A stretch of DNA of 64,000 nt from Wocania arenilitoris. GTDB lineage: Bacteria > Bacteroidota > Bacteroidia > Flavobacteriales > Flavobacteriaceae. Each line of letters begins with the position of its first letter. The stretch's first letter is position 1. The DNA is taken from positions 62,001-126,000 of the forward strand of contig NZ_JAKKDU010000001.1 in assembly GCF_021728535.1 (NCBI RefSeq). The letters run 5' to 3'. A program made the translations under genes and the position numbers. Positions 17,118 through 25,777 of the stretch are shown one piece after another. The notes beneath the pieces were generated by a model, which saw only the letters and a list, made by a program, of their open reading frames with translations, was not told the DNA's origin and did not search any database.

Positions 17118-17230
17118 ACTTCAATTAAAATCAACAACTATAAATTCTTTGTTTTAAGTCTTTAGAATAATCTTATATTTACGTCGAGAAGATTTCTTTT
17201 GAAACTATGTTTCAAAAATCCGCTCATTTT

Positions 17231-17254
17231 GTCATTCTCACGAAAGTGTGAATC
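17231..17254 (+). repeat. GTCAT-type palindrome downstream of trhO
   Basis: GTC followed by ATTCTCAC-GAAA-GTGTGAAT: an 8-base hairpin with one mismatch, same layout as the other GTCAT-headed palindromes in the window (3313, 6745, 18990, 40751). It lies in the spacer between trhO and ricT. Confidence 0.5.
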
Positions 17255-17319
17255 TAAAAGATTTATAAACCTTCATTCGTAATAATTTGATTATTAACGG
17301 ATTCAATATATAGAAATTT

Positions 17320-18507
17320 ATGGCTTGTAACAGTTGTTCAACTGGAAAAGGTGGTCAGCCTAAAGGGTGTAAAAATAATGGGACTTGCGGGACAGATAGT
17401 TGTAATAAACTAACTGTTTTTGATTGGCTTTCAAACATGTCGCTTCCTAACGGCGAAAAACCTTTTAATTGGGTAGAAGTTCGGTTTAAAAACGGACGAA
17501 AAAAGTACTACCATAATACCGAAAATTTAACGTTAAGTATAGGCGATATAGTTGCAACACAAGCACAATCTGGTCACGATATTGGTATGGTTACCCTTAC
17601 GGGGGAATTGGTGCGTGTTCAAATGAAGCGTAAAAACGTATCTACTGAAGGTGACGATATTTTAAAAATCTACAGGAAAGCAAGTCAGAAAGATATTGAT
17701 ATTTGGCAAAAAGCAAGAGATAGAGAAGAGCCTATGAAGGTTAAGGCACGCCAATTTGCTATCGATTTAAGGCTACAGATGAAAATTTCGGATATCGAAT
17801 TTCAAGGTGATGCTAGTAAAGCTACTTTTTATTATACAGCTGAAGATCGCGTAGATTTTAGAGAGCTTATTAAGGTATTTGCGCGTGAGTTTAGAACGCG
17901 CATTGAAATGAAACAAGTTGGATTTCGTCAAGAAGCCTCGAGACTTGGGGGCATTGGCTCTTGCGGTCGCGAACTATGTTGCTCAACATGGTTAACCGAC
18001 TTTAGGTCGGTAAGCACTTCTGCTGCACGATATCAGCAACTATCACTTAATCCACAAAAACTTGCGGGACAATGTGGTAAGTTAAAATGCTGTTTAAATT
18101 ATGAGTTAGATACTTATTTAGATGCTTTAAAAGATTTTCCAAAAACAGATATAAAACTTAAAACCGAAAAAGGAACTGCTGTTTGTCAAAAAACAGATAT
18201 TTTTAAAGGATACATGTGGTATGCCTACGAAGGCGAATGGATGAATTGGCATAAAATTACCACTGCTCAAGCCAATGAAATAATTGAAGCTAATAAGAAA
18301 AATAAAAAAATAGTAAGCCTTGAAGAGTATGCTTCAGATCTTATTGAAGACACTAAAACTGAATTTGAAAACGTTGTAGGTCAAGATAGTTTAACACGCT
18401 TTGATAGTCCAAAACGCCATAACAAACGTAAAAATAATAAGAACAGAAACCATAGAAATAAAAACAACAGAAGAAAACCTCAAAAAAGTAAAAATGAAGC
18501 GAAGTAA
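17320..18507 (+). CDS. ricT: RicT-like PSP1 domain protein
   Basis: 395 aa. A cysteine-rich N-terminus (ACNSC...GCKNNGTCGTDSC), a PSP1 domain (roughly residues 60-260) with the conserved CGRELCC and CGKLKCC clusters, and a basic Lys/Asn/Arg tail. In Bacillus, RicT with RicA and RicF carries Fe-S clusters and stimulates RNase Y processing; here partners are not in the window. It overlaps gldH by 14 bases, an arrangement I recall as common in Flavobacteriia. Confidence 0.88.
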   Translation: MACNSCSTGKGGQPKGCKNNGTCGTDSCNKLTVFDWLSNMSLPNGEKPFNWVEVRFKNGRKKYYHNTENLTLSIGDIVATQAQSGHDIGMVTLTGELVRVQMKRKNVSTEGDDILKIYRKASQKDIDIWQKARDREEPMKVKARQFAIDLRLQMKISDIEFQGDASKATFYYTAEDRVDFRELIKVFAREFRTRIEMKQVGFRQEASRLGGIGSCGRELCCSTWLTDFRSVSTSAARYQQLSLNPQKLAGQCGKLKCCLNYELDTYLDALKDFPKTDIKLKTEKGTAVCQKTDIFKGYMWYAYEGEWMNWHKITTAQANEIIEANKKNKKIVSLEEYASDLIEDTKTEFENVVGQDSLTRFDSPKRHNKRKNNKNRNHRNKNNRRKPQKSKNEAK

Positions 18508-18988
18508 TGTGGTACTATTTTCTTTAGTTTTTTCTTTTGTTTTAGCATCATGCGATTCAAATCGCGTGTTCGATACTTATAAATCTGTTCCAAACTCGTG
18601 GCATAAAGATAGTATTGTAAGCTTTAAGGTTAATCCGCCAGATTCAACAAAAGCCTATAATTTATTTGTTAATTTAAGAAGCACTAACGATTATAAATTT
18701 AACAATCTGTTTTTAATTGTTGAAATGTGTTTTCCCCATGGAAAAACAATAAAAGATACTTTGGAATACAGAATGGCAGATCCAAGTGGTAAACTTTTAG
18801 GCTCAGGACTAGGTAGTGTTAAAGAAAATAAGTTGTGGTATAAAGAACACGTTGTTTTTAAAGAAGCTGGCGAATACAAGGTTAATATACAACACGCCAT
18901 GAGAGAAAACGGAAAAGTTAATGGTGTGGTTGAGTTGGAAGGCATTACAGATGTTGGCTTTAGGATTGAAAAACCACAAAAAAATTAA
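18494..18988 (+). CDS. gldH: Gliding motility lipoprotein GldH
   Basis: 164 aa lipoprotein with lipobox LASC (Cys near residue 20) followed by DSNRVFDTYKSVPN, characteristic of GldH. GldH is required for gliding motility in Flavobacterium johnsoniae, though its exact part in the motor is unclear. ATG 18494 is chosen because it directly begins the signal peptide; the frame extends upstream to 18401 inside ricT. Followed by the PBP1A gene. Confidence 0.92.
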   Translation: MKRSNVVLFSLVFSFVLASCDSNRVFDTYKSVPNSWHKDSIVSFKVNPPDSTKAYNLFVNLRSTNDYKFNNLFLIVEMCFPHGKTIKDTLEYRMADPSGKLLGSGLGSVKENKLWYKEHVVFKEAGEYKVNIQHAMRENGKVNGVVELEGITDVGFRIEKPQKN

Positions 18989-18989
18989 T

Positions 18990-19034
18990 GTCACTTCGAG
19001 TGATTCCGAAGCATGAGGAATTGTATCGAGAAGT
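18990..19034 (+). repeat. GTCACTTCGAG-type palindromic repeat
   Basis: A 45-base element directly after the gldH stop: GTCACTTCGAGTGATTCCG... closing with TATCGAGAAGT. Outer arms ACTTCGA / TCGAGAAGT pair with one bulge. Elements of this wording are frequent between genes in flavobacterial genomes (from memory). Confidence 0.5.
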
Positions 19035-19053
19035 ATTTAATATCCAAAATTAA

Positions 19054-21399
19054 ATGGCAAAAACGAAAATAAAACAAAACAAGTCAAGTCAAGATTTTTC
19101 AAAATACATTCGTTGGTTTTGGATGTTGTTTTCTGGAGCAATTCTAGCAGTAATTCTTGTATTTTTATCAGCGTCTTGGGGTTGGCTTGGTGAAATGCCA
19201 GACCATACACAGTTAGAGAACCTTAAATCCAATTTAGCAACAGAAATAATTTCTTCAGATGGAGAAACAATTGGTAATTTCTATTATAATGACAACAGAA
19301 CCCCAGTAATTTATGATGATTTATCACCACACTTAGTAAATGCTTTAATTGCTACTGAAGACGAGCGATTTCATAAACATGCTGGAATTGATGCTAGAGG
19401 CACTTTAAGAGCATTTGTTTTTTTAGGAGCTAAAGGAGGTGCTAGTACCATTACTCAACAATTGGCAAAATTATTTTTTACTAAAAAAGCTTCAGGCAGT
19501 ATTTTTAAAAGGGTTTTCCAAAAAACTAAGGAATGGGTAATAGCAACGCGATTAGAACGTCAATATACCAAAGAGGAGATTATGACTCAGTATTTTAATA
19601 AATATGATTTCGGAAATAATGGTGATGGTATTAAAAGTGCATCTCGAATTTATTTTAATAAAGAACCTATCGATTTAGAGATAAAAGAGGCCGCTATGTT
19701 AGTTGGCATGTTTGTTAACTCGGCTTTATATAACCCAAGAAGAAACCCTGTAGGTGTAAAAAACAGACGCAACTTAGTGCTATATCAAATGCACAGAAAT
19801 GGATATATTACAGAAGCCGTTAAGGACTCGCTTCAAAAAACAGAGTTAGATTTAGATTATACACCTCAATCGCATCGAGATGGGATTGCTACTTATTTTA
19901 GAGGGTATTTATCTGGTTTTATGAAAGATTGGATAAAAAAGAATCCAAAACCAGACGGTACTAAATGGAGTTTATATAACGATGGTTTAAAAATATATAC
20001 CACCATCGATTCGCGCATGCAAAAGTATGCTGAAGATGCTGTACAAAAACACATGCCAAGGCTACAAGCAGAGTTTTTTCATCAAAACACACCAGACAGA
20101 AATCCAACAGCACCATTTTTAGATTTAACTAATGGCGCTATAGATACTTTGTTGATGCGTTCTATGCGACAATCAGAACGTAGAAGGCATATGAAATATG
20201 ATTTAAAAAAGTCTGATAAAGAGATTGAAGCATCATTTTATAAGCCAACACAAATGACTGTTTTTGAATGGAAAGATGGTAAGCCCTCAGAAAGAGATAC
20301 TATTATGAAACCTATTGATTCTATAAGGTATTATAAGACTTTTTTGCGAACAGGTATGATGTCTATGAATCCGCAAACGGGTCATGTAAAAGCTTGGGTT
20401 GGCGGTATGAATTATAGGCATTTTCAATATGATATGGTTAAACAAGGAAAGCGTCAAATAGGATCTACCTTTAAGCCTTTAGTATACGCTGCTGCTATCG
20501 ATCAATTACATAAATCTCCATGTGATGAATATCCAGACACCCCCTATTGTATTGAGGCTAATAAGCATGGGAACCCAGAAGAGTGGTGTCCTAAAAATTC
20601 CAATCTAGATTATGGTGGAAATAGAACATTAAAAAATGCACTGGCTAACTCTGTTAATACGGTTACAGCAAGATTAATTGATGAGGTTGGGCCGCAATCT
20701 GTTGTCGATTTAGCTACAAAATTGGGTATTGAGTCTGAGGTTCTTCCTGTTCCAGCAATTGCTTTAGGAGTTTCAGAAATAAGTGTTTACGAAATGGTTG
20801 GTGCTTACTCAACTTTTGCTAATAAAGGCGTATATACAAAACCAGTTATGGTAACCAGCATTGAAGATAAAAACGGCACTATATTATATCAATTTACTCC
20901 AGAAACAAATGATGTTTTAAGCGACGAAACTGCTTATGTTACTGTAAAACTTATGGAGGGTGTTACGCAATCTGGCTCAGGAGCTCGTTTGCGAACAAAA
21001 GGAGCAGATGCATATAGAGCAGATTATAGAGAGGTAGTTACAGGTTACCCTTACGAATTTACAAACCCTATTGCGGGAAAAACAGGAACAACCCAAAACC
21101 AAAGTGATGGGTGGTTTATGGGTATGGTGCCAAATTTGGTAACAGGCGTTTGGGTAGGCGGTGAAGAAAGATCTGTACATTTTAAAAATATTACTTACGG
21201 TCAAGGAGCCGCAATGGCATTACCAATTTGGGGATTATATATGAAAAGCTGTTATGCCGATGAAACTTTAAATATTTCTAAAGATGAATTTGAAAAGCCA
21301 ACAGACCTTTCAATATTAGTTGATTGCTCTAAGGTTAAAGACAAAACGGCTACAGATGATGACGAAGATGAAACACCAGGTGATTTAGATTTTAATTAG
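19054..21399 (+). CDS. Class A penicillin-binding protein (PBP1A-type, bifunctional)
   Basis: 781 aa. One N-terminal transmembrane helix (about 20-42), then GT51 glycosyltransferase domain with ATEDERFHKHAGID and the STITQQLAK motif. The transpeptidase domain carries STFK (in RQIGSTFKPL), SVN (ANSVNTV) and KTGTT. It polymerises and cross-links peptidoglycan in the periplasm. The acidic C-terminal tail (DDDEDETPGD) is unremarkable. Last gene of the ricT-gldH-pbp run, followed by a terminator. Confidence 0.96.
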   Translation: MAKTKIKQNKSSQDFSKYIRWFWMLFSGAILAVILVFLSASWGWLGEMPDHTQLENLKSNLATEIISSDGETIGNFYYNDNRTPVIYDDLSPHLVNALIATEDERFHKHAGIDARGTLRAFVFLGAKGGASTITQQLAKLFFTKKASGSIFKRVFQKTKEWVIATRLERQYTKEEIMTQYFNKYDFGNNGDGIKSASRIYFNKEPIDLEIKEAAMLVGMFVNSALYNPRRNPVGVKNRRNLVLYQMHRNGYITEAVKDSLQKTELDLDYTPQSHRDGIATYFRGYLSGFMKDWIKKNPKPDGTKWSLYNDGLKIYTTIDSRMQKYAEDAVQKHMPRLQAEFFHQNTPDRNPTAPFLDLTNGAIDTLLMRSMRQSERRRHMKYDLKKSDKEIEASFYKPTQMTVFEWKDGKPSERDTIMKPIDSIRYYKTFLRTGMMSMNPQTGHVKAWVGGMNYRHFQYDMVKQGKRQIGSTFKPLVYAAAIDQLHKSPCDEYPDTPYCIEANKHGNPEEWCPKNSNLDYGGNRTLKNALANSVNTVTARLIDEVGPQSVVDLATKLGIESEVLPVPAIALGVSEISVYEMVGAYSTFANKGVYTKPVMVTSIEDKNGTILYQFTPETNDVLSDETAYVTVKLMEGVTQSGSGARLRTKGADAYRADYREVVTGYPYEFTNPIAGKTGTTQNQSDGWFMGMVPNLVTGVWVGGEERSVHFKNITYGQGAAMALPIWGLYMKSCYADETLNISKDEFEKPTDLSILVDCSKVKDKTATDDDEDETPGDLDFN

Positions 21400-21436
21400 A
21401 GGTGTTTATTACCAATAGTTAAATTCATAAAATCTT

Positions 21437-21463
21437 AAACCATTCTAAAAGAATGGTTTTTTA
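21437..21463 (+). terminator. Intrinsic terminator of the PBP gene
   Basis: AAACCATTC / GAATGGTTT stem with TAAAA loop and T6 tail, 38 bases after the stop codon. Confidence 0.85.
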
Positions 21464-21520
21464 TTTAACATTAATTTGGTACTATAATTCGTAATTTTAT
21501 AAAACACAAAAAGAAACGTA

Positions 21521-22222
21521 ATGATTAATAAAAAAGTAGCCAACGTTCAAGAAGCACTTACTGGCGTAGAAGATAATATGACTTTTATGTTAGGTGGTTT
21601 TGGATTAAGTGGAATCCCCGAAAATGCCATAGCAGAATTAGTAAAACTTGGAGTAAAAGGATTAACCTGCATATCCAATAATGCTGGTATTGATGATTTT
21701 GGATTGGGCTTATTATTACAAAAGCATCAAATAAAAAAAATGATATCATCTTATGTAGGTGAAAACGATGAATTTGAACAACAAATGCTTTCGGGCGAAT
21801 TGGATGTAGAACTAATTCCTCAAGGCACATTGGCAGAACGTTGTCGTGCAGCACAAGCTGGTTTTCCTGCAATTTATACACCTGCTGGTTTTGGCACAGA
21901 AGTAGCCGAAGGAAAAGAAACTAGAGAGTTTAACGGAAAAATGTATGTTTTAGAACACGCCTTTCAAGCCGATTTTGCTTTTGTAAAAGCATGGAAAGGA
22001 GATGATGCAGGAAATTTAATTTTTAAAGGAACAGCTAGAAATTTTAACCCCAACATGTGTGGCGCAGCAAAAATAACCGTCGCTGAGGTAGAAGAATTAG
22101 TACCTTTAGGAAGCTTAGACCCAAATCAAATACATATCCCTGGAATTTTTGTACAGCGCATTTTTCAAGGACAAACCTTCGAAAAACGTATTGAACAGAG
22201 AACAGTAAGAAAGAGAAGTTAA
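21521..22222 (+). CDS. scoA: 3-oxoacid CoA-transferase subunit A
   Basis: 233 aa alpha subunit of the type I CoA-transferase (succinyl-CoA:acetoacetate CoA-transferase type), with the glycine-rich [13 protein letters not shown] start, CISNNAG, and [18 protein letters not shown]. With subunit B it moves CoA between succinate and acetoacetate for ketone body or butanoate use. The B gene follows after about 130 bases. Confidence 0.93.
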   Translation: MINKKVANVQEALTGVEDNMTFMLGGFGLSGIPENAIAELVKLGVKGLTCISNNAGIDDFGLGLLLQKHQIKKMISSYVGENDEFEQQMLSGELDVELIPQGTLAERCRAAQAGFPAIYTPAGFGTEVAEGKETREFNGKMYVLEHAFQADFAFVKAWKGDDAGNLIFKGTARNFNPNMCGAAKITVAEVEELVPLGSLDPNQIHIPGIFVQRIFQGQTFEKRIEQRTVRKRS

Positions 22223-22352
22223 AAAGTTATAAGTATTTAATGTGGTTAAAGTTAACATACTCAAACGCTCTAATACTTTTAATTTTCTAATGAATTATTA
22301 ACAGCGGGTGCTAACTTTAAAAATTAAGGCACTCTTAATTTATAACTTAAAA

Positions 22353-23006
22353 ATGTTAGATAAAACAGGTATAGCAAAGCGAATAGCTAAAGAAGTAAAA
22401 GACGGTTATTATGTTAACCTGGGAATCGGTATTCCTACGTTGGTTGCTAATTATGTTAGGAATGATATTGAAGTCGAATTTCAAAGTGAAAATGGTGTAC
22501 TTGGTATGGGGCCATTTCCGATTGAGGGCGAAGAAGATCCAGACATTATAAATGCAGGAAAGCAGACTATTACTACATTACCTGGTGCTAGTTTTTTTGA
22601 TTCTGCAATGAGTTTCTCAATGATTAGAGGTCAACATGTTGATTTAACCATTTTAGGAGCTATGGAAGTTGCTGAAAATGGTGATATTGCCAATTGGAAA
22701 ATTCCAGGACGCATGGTAAAAGGCATGGGGGGCGCTATGGATTTAGTAGCAAGTGCAGAAAATATAATAGTAGCTATGATGCATACAAATAAAAGAGGCG
22801 AATCTAAGCTATTAAAAAAATGTTCATTACCACTAACTGGTGTTGGTTGTGTAAAAAAAGTAGTAACCAATTTAGCAGTTCTTGAAGTTACTAAATCTGG
22901 GTTTAAACTTTTAGAACGTGCGCCTGGAGTAACTGTAGAAAATATAAAAAATGCCACTGAGGGCACACTAATTATTGAAGGAACTATACCAGAAATGACT
23001 TTATAG
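22353..23006 (+). CDS. scoB: 3-oxoacid CoA-transferase subunit B
   Basis: 217 aa beta subunit. It contains the catalytic SENG motif (QSENGVLGMG, Glu46), which forms the glutamyl-CoA intermediate, and LGIGIPTLVANYV. The ATG at 22353 begins the usual MLDKTGIAKRIAKEV start; an upstream in-frame GTG at 22308 is unlikely. Forms an operon with scoA. Confidence 0.93.
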   Translation: MLDKTGIAKRIAKEVKDGYYVNLGIGIPTLVANYVRNDIEVEFQSENGVLGMGPFPIEGEEDPDIINAGKQTITTLPGASFFDSAMSFSMIRGQHVDLTILGAMEVAENGDIANWKIPGRMVKGMGGAMDLVASAENIIVAMMHTNKRGESKLLKKCSLPLTGVGCVKKVVTNLAVLEVTKSGFKLLERAPGVTVENIKNATEGTLIIEGTIPEMTL

Positions 23007-23028
23007 TAGTAAGATAATCGATAAAAAA

Positions 23029-23090
23029 CAGATTAAATGTTAAAATAATTTACATTTTGTCGATTTTTTATGTTTTTAATCTGATTTTTT
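23029..23090 (+). terminator. Probable terminator of scoAB
   Basis: CAGATTAAA and TTTAATCTG pair across a 37-base AT-rich loop and are followed by ATTTTTT. The long loop makes it weaker than others in the window. Confidence 0.5.
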
Positions 23091-23180
23091 AAAATTTAGT
23101 TCCATATTTACAATCCCAAATCAACCAAATAAAATGATATAGATTTTCCTAAATCTACCATAAACTTAACCTACGGAACT

Positions 23181-23303
23181 ATGGAGACAAATCTGCCTAA
23201 ACAGTCAACTTTTAAAGAAAGTAAATGGAAAGAAACACTTGAAGAAAATTTACGCTTTTTTAAAAGTTTAATGTACTTAACAAAAAAAATATTTATGCTA
23301 TAA
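23181..23303 (+). CDS. Candidate 40-aa small protein
   Basis: ATG at 23181 opens a 40-codon frame (METNLPKQSTFKESKWKETL...) with a charged N-terminal half and a hydrophobic, Phe/Leu/Met-rich C-terminal half. No family is recognised. Support comes from context: it fills an otherwise empty gap, a TAGATTT-TCCT-AAATCTA hairpin stands 24 bases upstream, and a strong plus-strand terminator begins 30 bases after its stop. It may still be a chance ORF. Confidence 0.4.
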   Translation: METNLPKQSTFKESKWKETLEENLRFFKSLMYLTKKIFML

Positions 23304-23332
23304 ATTTATTTGATATAATATTTTTACAGATT

Positions 23333-23374
23333 AAGATAATATTTGATAAACTATTCAAATATTATCTTTTTTTA
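23333..23374 (+). terminator. Strong plus-strand terminator
   Basis: 13-bp perfect stem AAGATAATATTTG / CAAATATTATCTT with 10-base loop and T-tract on the plus strand only. It therefore ends a plus-strand transcript (the 40-codon ORF at 23181 or read-through from scoB), not the convergent exonuclease gene. Confidence 0.8.
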
Positions 23375-23402
23375 TACTATAATTTTCGATTAAGATTTGT
23401 TT

Positions 23403-24116
23403 TTAGACATGAATAATTTCATCATCACTTAAAAGTGTATCACCTCGTAATCTTAAAAATATCTGTGCTACAGCAATGGTGTCTTTTTCGCAATAAATAA
23501 TAATTCTGTCGATTTCGTTTTCTTCATAATAAACCCTAAAAACTTCACTTCCGTCAATATCATCTTTAGGTGAAGGAATACCTAAAACATTGGTTAATAA
23601 TTTTAATGAAGTATAGGTTTTATAATCCCCAAATTTCCATAGCTCTAAAGTGTCTAAATGAGGAACTTCCCATGGTTTTTTGCCAAAGAGATTGAGTTTA
23701 TAAGGCAATTCAATATTGTTAATAATCATGCGTCGCGCTATATAAGGAAAGTCGAATTCTTTACCATTATGAGCGCAAAGCAAGTGTTTGGTTTCACTAA
23801 AATGAGAGATTAAAAGGTTTTTAAAATCTTTTAAGATTTTAATTTCATCGCCATAAAAAGAAGTGACTCTAAATTTTCTGTTATCGCTTTGAAAAGTAAA
23901 ATATCCAACCGAAATACAGATGATTTTACCAAACTCTGCCCAAATTCCTGCTCGCTCATAAAACTCTTCAGCAGTATAATCATCTTTTCGTTGGTATTGC
24001 GATTTATATTCCCAAAGCGCTTGTTTGGTTTCGTTTAAATCAGAAAAATGTTGTGTTTCTGGTACGGTTTCAATGTCTAAAAATAGTATGTTTTCTAAGT
24101 TGAGTTTAGAGATCAT
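23403..24116 (-). CDS. Predicted 3'-5' exonuclease (DEDD, PolB-like)
   Basis: 237 aa RNase H-like exonuclease. Exo I site FLDIETVPE near residue 13, Exo II region LCAHNGKEFDFPYIARR, Exo III region IIYCEKDTIAVAQIFLRL. It matches the stand-alone predicted 3'-5' exonucleases related to the proofreading domain of B-family polymerases. Its start overlaps the upstream serine hydrolase end by 11 bases. Substrate unknown. Confidence 0.88.
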   Translation of the reverse strand: MISKLNLENILFLDIETVPETQHFSDLNETKQALWEYKSQYQRKDDYTAEEFYERAGIWAEFGKIICISVGYFTFQSDNRKFRVTSFYGDEIKILKDFKNLLISHFSETKHLLCAHNGKEFDFPYIARRMIINNIELPYKLNLFGKKPWEVPHLDTLELWKFGDYKTYTSLKLLTNVLGIPSPKDDIDGSEVFRVYYEENEIDRIIIYCEKDTIAVAQIFLRLRGDTLLSDDEIIHV

Positions 24117-25257
24117 AACCTAACATTTTATAAGCTTCTTTAATATAAGTAGTAATATCATCAGTAAACGTAGCAATAGCATCGCCTGGGCCTTTAGAGT
24201 GCCCTAACCTTACAATAATCACATTGTCATTAGGTTCAACAATTACATATTGCCCTAGGTGTCCGCGCATCATAAAAAAATGCTTATTCCCGATATCTTT
24301 TAACCAAAAACCATAACCGTATTCAGGACTTTCAGGAAAGCGAGGTGTAATAGATTTGCTAACATATGCAGAATCTAAAAGTTGTTTGCCTTTCCATTTA
24401 CCATAGTCTTTATAGAGCTTCCCAAAACGGGCAAAATCCTTCGCATTGCTAGAAATGGCAGTAAAAGCTTTAGCAAGTCTATTTTCATTATCATCTAATT
24501 GCCATAAAGCGTCATGCTCAGTGCCTAAAGGTTTCCAAAAACTTTCAGAAAGATATTTTGCTAAAGGTTTATCTGTTGCTTTTTGAATAACCATTCCTAA
24601 CAAGGCTGTGCTTCCACTTAAATATTCAAATTCTACTCCAGGAGTTTTAATAACTTTTTGATTTAAAATCGTTTCTGCTAAATCATCGTCATAATTAGCG
24701 CGTGCCGTAACACAAAAAGGATCTGTATACTTTTCAACCCAATCTAATCCAGAAGCCATAGAGGCTAAATCTCCAACTGTTGTTTTAGCATAATCATATT
24801 CAGGATAAAAGTCACTAAGTGGTTGGTCTAAATTTTTAATATAACCATCCATAATGGCTTTTCCCAGTAAAGCTGTTGTTATGCTTTTTGCCATAGAGAA
24901 TGAATTGGTCTTGGAATTTTCGTTAAAACCATCGAAGTATTTTTCAAACCAAATGCTATCATTTTTAATTATTAAATAAGCAATGGTTCCATTTGCTTTA
25001 TTTATTTGTTTTAACTCGTTAGTTTCTTTTGTGGAATTGTAATTTTTATGAATAGGCCAAAGACTAGGGTTATTTCCTTTTTCAATAATTTCATTTTCAA
25101 AATAAGGATAATCATCAATAAATGCAGTAGTGTGTCCTGTAAAATAAACAACACGAATACCTCTTAGTATATAGCTATAATCGAAAACATAAAGTAGAAT
25201 TATAACGACTCCGATAATTAAGGCTAACCATTTTAAAATTTTTTTTAAAAACGTCAT
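24106..25257 (-). CDS. Serine hydrolase of the beta-lactamase/class C esterase family
   Basis: 383 aa with an N-terminal hydrophobic anchor (about residues 9-27) and a beta-lactamase-like fold. Nucleophile motif SMAK (SFSMAKSITT), second motif YLSG, third-site RGHLG replacing KTG. This pattern fits penicillin-binding-protein-like esterases and 6-aminohexanoate-dimer hydrolase relatives rather than true beta-lactamases. Substrate not predictable. Overlaps the exonuclease gene by 11 bases. Confidence 0.88.
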   Translation of the reverse strand: MTFLKKILKWLALIIGVVIILLYVFDYSYILRGIRVVYFTGHTTAFIDDYPYFENEIIEKGNNPSLWPIHKNYNSTKETNELKQINKANGTIAYLIIKNDSIWFEKYFDGFNENSKTNSFSMAKSITTALLGKAIMDGYIKNLDQPLSDFYPEYDYAKTTVGDLASMASGLDWVEKYTDPFCVTARANYDDDLAETILNQKVIKTPGVEFEYLSGSTALLGMVIQKATDKPLAKYLSESFWKPLGTEHDALWQLDDNENRLAKAFTAISSNAKDFARFGKLYKDYGKWKGKQLLDSAYVSKSITPRFPESPEYGYGFWLKDIGNKHFFMMRGHLGQYVIVEPNDNVIIVRLGHSKGPGDAIATFTDDITTYIKEAYKMLGYDL

Positions 25258-25308
25258 TTGTTTGAATTTAATGAACTAAATATAGGGAAAAATTTATCTT
25301 TTTATTTA

Positions 25309-25765
25309 TTAAGACAACGATTGTTGCTTAAATAAAAACCTTTCGTGCTCTAAGAGCCATTGCTTGCGCTGTAATTCACCTGCATAACCAGTTAAACTAC
25401 AGTCGCTTCCAATAACACGATGAAACGGACCAATAATCTAAAGTGGATTTTTGCTATTAGTATTAGCAACAGCTTTAATAGCTTTTAAATGACCTATTTT
25501 TTGATAATTTTAAATATGAAAGTGTTTTTTCCGTATGGAATTTGGTCAAATAGATGTCATACTTTTTTTAGAAGTCTATACTTTGTGAATTTAATTTTAG
25601 GTTGAATTGTTTACGAGCTCATACAAAATATTCGTTAAGCTGAATGACACAATCTGCTAATTCAATAGGGATTATATCTGTAATTTTTTCAGAATTAAGT
25701 ATTTTCACTGAAGAAATACCGCTTGCAACACCAAATTTTAGTAAAACCTAAAGGGGATTCGATGA
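25309..25765 (-). pseudogene. Methylated-DNA--protein-cysteine methyltransferase (ogt), decayed
   Basis: Read on the minus strand, the gap between the CNNM gene and the serine hydrolase encodes successive pieces of an O6-alkylguanine-DNA alkyltransferase: IESPLGFTKI, a frameshift, GVASGISSVKILNSEKITD, EKTLSYLKLSKN, LKAIKAVANTNSKNP, then [20 protein letters not shown] and [11 protein letters not shown]. There are several in-frame stops and a frameshift. The catalytic PCHR motif reads PFHR, so the alkyl-accepting cysteine is gone as well. Clearly non-functional. Confidence 0.88.
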
Positions 25766-25777
25766 CGCAATTTTTCA

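Noticed and set aside
22631-22966. Minus-strand 111-codon frame inside scoB
   Set aside because: Antisense to the conserved CoA-transferase core and without recognisable motifs.
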